This document shows, one piece after another, positions 62,649-64,000 of a stretch of DNA of 64,000 nucleotides. Numbering within the stretch: position 1 is the stretch's first letter; each line of letters starts with the position of its first letter. The stretch comes from Terriglobia bacterium (lineage in GTDB: Bacteria; Acidobacteriota; Terriglobia; Bryobacterales; Bryobacteraceae): positions 124,001-188,000 of the forward strand of contig JAIQFK010000002.1 in assembly GCA_020073305.1 (NCBI GenBank), written 5' to 3'. Both the position numbers and the translations under genes were made by a program. A model generated the notes under the pieces. It did no database searches, was not told the origin of the DNA, and was given only the letters and a program-made list of their open reading frames with translations.

Positions 62649-63476
62649 TTATGGCTTGGGCGCGGGGCTTTCGCCGGGCGGTGCGTCGGGCCCGAAAGTA
62701 ATCACCGAGTCCGCCTCAAATTTTCGGTAGCCTTGAAACGCCATCTCGTTCCGCACTTTCTTGGTCTCCAGCAGCAGCGATACGGTCGCTTCCACCGGCA
62801 ACAGGTATTTCTTCTCGCCGATGAGCACTTCGCCGTAGTCGATGGTCGTGGCGATCTGGCGCGTCAGCAGCGCAGGCGGAATTTCCGTCGCGGTATCTGT
62901 AATCCGCCAGACTGCGCCCGTGGCCGGGTCTCCCCAAACAGAGCCCGTGTAAGGCACGGTGGCCTTGGCTAAATCGCTCAGGCTGAGCGTCAGAGTCGAC
63001 TGTTGTTTATCGACCGAGTAGTCAAAGACGGCCAGACGTTTCCCGCGCAGCGTCTCCCAACGGCTCCACGTGAAGTAGGCCTTGCTGTCCGCTCCCAGGA
63101 CGCGGCTGAGCAGGATGCCGAACTCGCCTTCCGTGGTCAGGGGCCCGTGCCGGCGCGCCTGGCCAGGTTCAACCGCCTTTCCGTTGACCAGTGCCAGTTT
63201 TCGCTGCTCGCGGCCTCGATGAAAAGTCAATGTGGTGGTGAGAGTGTCTCCTTTATGCCAGCGATTGGACTTCTTGCCGGCCTCGAACTGGCGCGTTACC
63301 TGCTCGCAGAGGAAATTGGGCAGATTGGAAACGTACTGATCGGCATACTGGTGCATCGCGGTGAGCAGCCTGTCCTGTTCAGCGGGATCGGGAGGCGCCT
63401 CGGATCGAGCGCCGGTCACGGCCAACGCCAGCAATACACCCACCCGGCAAGAGGCGAGGCGCGGCGCAGGCGTCAT
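62649..63476 (-). CDS. secreted protein of unknown function
   Basis: From ATG at 63476 the 275-residue product has a signal peptide (MTPAPRLASCRVGVLLALAVTGA) and a predicted beta-rich mature domain: TLTTTLTFHRGREQRKLALV, SLVLG-type and TGAVWRITDTATEIPPALLT segments, YLLPVEATVSLLLETKKVRN. This style of outer-membrane-lipid-carrier-like beta-sheet proteins is frequent in Acidobacteria; no family name can be given. Its ATG overlaps the PHP-type gene stop by one base (TAATG). The open frame upstream of the ATG lies within that other gene and was ignored. Confidence 0.75.
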   Translation of the reverse strand: MTPAPRLASCRVGVLLALAVTGARSEAPPDPAEQDRLLTAMHQYADQYVSNLPNFLCEQVTRQFEAGKKSNRWHKGDTLTTTLTFHRGREQRKLALVNGKAVEPGQARRHGPLTTEGEFGILLSRVLGADSKAYFTWSRWETLRGKRLAVFDYSVDKQQSTLTLSLSDLAKATVPYTGSVWGDPATGAVWRITDTATEIPPALLTRQIATTIDYGEVLIGEKKYLLPVEATVSLLLETKKVRNEMAFQGYRKFEADSVITFGPDAPPGESPAPKP

Positions 63477-64000
63477 TACGCCAGTGTACGAACCTCGATG
63501 GGCTTTTTGCCAGGCATCGCCGGTTGGAAGAACCGATCCAGGGTCAGCTCGAGCTTGCGGTACATCGCGACGCCGTAATCGATGTCCCCCATGGCGTCCG
63601 TGGTGTGCCCGTTGGAGCCGAACGAAAACTTCACGCGCGCGGCCTTGGCCATCTCCAGAAAGGCGAGACGAGGCACCTTGTAGCGGGAGTTGATTTCGAT
63701 CGCCACGTGGTGGCGCGCCGCCGACTCGATGATTTTGCGCATCCGCTTCTCGGTCCAAAGCTTGTCGTAATCCGGTTCGAGGGCCTCCGGCAGATAGGTC
63801 GGGTTGGCGATGATGTCGATGGGCTCTTTGGCCATCACCTCTTCGTGGAAATCGACGTAGCGGTCCATGAAGTCCTGCGCATCATGGCATTGGAACGCGG
63901 GCGTCCAGAGCTTGATCATCTTGCCCGATTTGTCCGGCATGGTGAGCGCGTCGGAGAGCACGTAGTCGAGCCGGGCCACGGTTTCTTTGGAAAACGCGGA
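63476..64000 (-). CDS. PHP-type metal-dependent hydrolase, 3' part
   Basis: The reading frame is open to the window edge; the 174 visible C-terminal residues contain IDIIANPTYLPEAL, IESAARHHVAIEINSRYKVP, FSFGSNGHTTDAMG and DIDYGVAM. The AIEIN and FSFGSNGH motifs match the metal-site end of PHP-domain hydrolases (histidinol-phosphatase-like). The N-terminal half with the HxH motif is outside the window. It is coupled to the downstream secreted-protein gene by a one-base stop/start overlap. Confidence 0.75.
   Translation of the reverse strand, partial: SAFSKETVARLDYVLSDALTMPDKSGKMIKLWTPAFQCHDAQDFMDRYVDFHEEVMAKEPIDIIANPTYLPEALEPDYDKLWTEKRMRKIIESAARHHVAIEINSRYKVPRLAFLEMAKAARVKFSFGSNGHTTDAMGDIDYGVAMYRKLELTLDRFFQPAMPGKKPIEVRTLA

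Overview
The window is about 64 kb of a bacterial chromosome that includes the replication-origin neighbourhood (dnaA, dnaN and gyrB in order at 43.1-48.3 kb). Base composition is high GC by eye. The gene content suggests Acidobacteriota, most likely a Solibacter/Bryobacter-type member: sulfatase-fold and type I phosphodiesterase tandems, caspase/DUF4384/PEGA-TPR proteins, putative-Ig repeat proteins, AtuA with a biotin-dependent carboxyltransferase, and many secreted proteins of unknown function. This assignment is an inference from gene style; no rRNA gene is present to confirm it.

Layout. 0-1.7 kb: a tight minus-strand core operon rsfS-rlmH-accD-folC. 1.8-9.9 kb: a minus-strand block of two type I phosphodiesterase-family proteins, a small RHH-like protein, a three-TM membrane protein, a TauE/SafE transporter and a membrane-anchored sulfatase-fold hydrolase. 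10-15.9 kb: an enolase-superfamily enzyme, a sulfite-oxidase-type molybdoenzyme fused to a cytochrome c motif, a methyltransferase with a coiled-coil repeat tail, a secreted polysaccharide deacetylase and a small Cys-motif protein. 15.9-19.9 kb: rpiB-, tpi-, dhaK- and dhaL-like genes, chained by overlaps, next to an AraC regulator; this looks like tetrulose (erythrulose) catabolism. 20-22.2 kb: a 2OG-Fe(II) oxygenase and a secreted beta-helix protein. 22.4-26.4 kb: a HAD phosphatase, then an acyl-CoA carboxyltransferase with AtuA and a small AtuA-like protein. 26.5-30.2 kb: smc. 30.2-34.6 kb: a small membrane protein, an orphan XRE regulator, two tandem phosphohexomutases and a CBM9-like protein. 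34.6-37.8 kb: an esterase, a small protein, and an ATP-grasp ligase paired with a zinc peptidase. 38-42.9 kb: an MBL hydrolase, a CopD-like protein, ygfZ, then a coupled minus-strand run (secreted protein, cysH, cysC, PHP hydrolase) behind tRNA-Gly(GCC).

43-48.3 kb is the origin region, with DnaA-box-like repeats and an AT-rich stretch. 48.3-51.2 kb is a visibly AT-richer four-gene operon (RHH regulator, unknown helical protein, HEFGH metallopeptidase, dCTP deaminase). It has its own palindromic promoter/operator and lies between gyrB and a broken antitoxin gene; it is the best candidate for an acquired, possibly defensive, undescribed module. 51.4-54.3 kb holds a PLP dehydratase with a divergent ArsR regulator, an esterase and a WxxGxW lipoprotein. 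54.4-62.6 kb is a divergent secreted system: caspase-PEGA-TPR and DUF4384 proteins on one side, a Big1-like anchored protein, a beta-propeller and an Ig-repeat protein on the other. 62.6-64 kb holds a secreted unknown and a PHP-type hydrolase running off the window.

Two themes recur. First, non-ATG starts in 1-4 base stop/start overlaps are common (GTGA, TTGA, CTGA), and CTG seems to be used in at least one and perhaps two genes. Second, a dispersed inverted-repeat element with GTAGCGCAGG ends appears twice in intergenic DNA.
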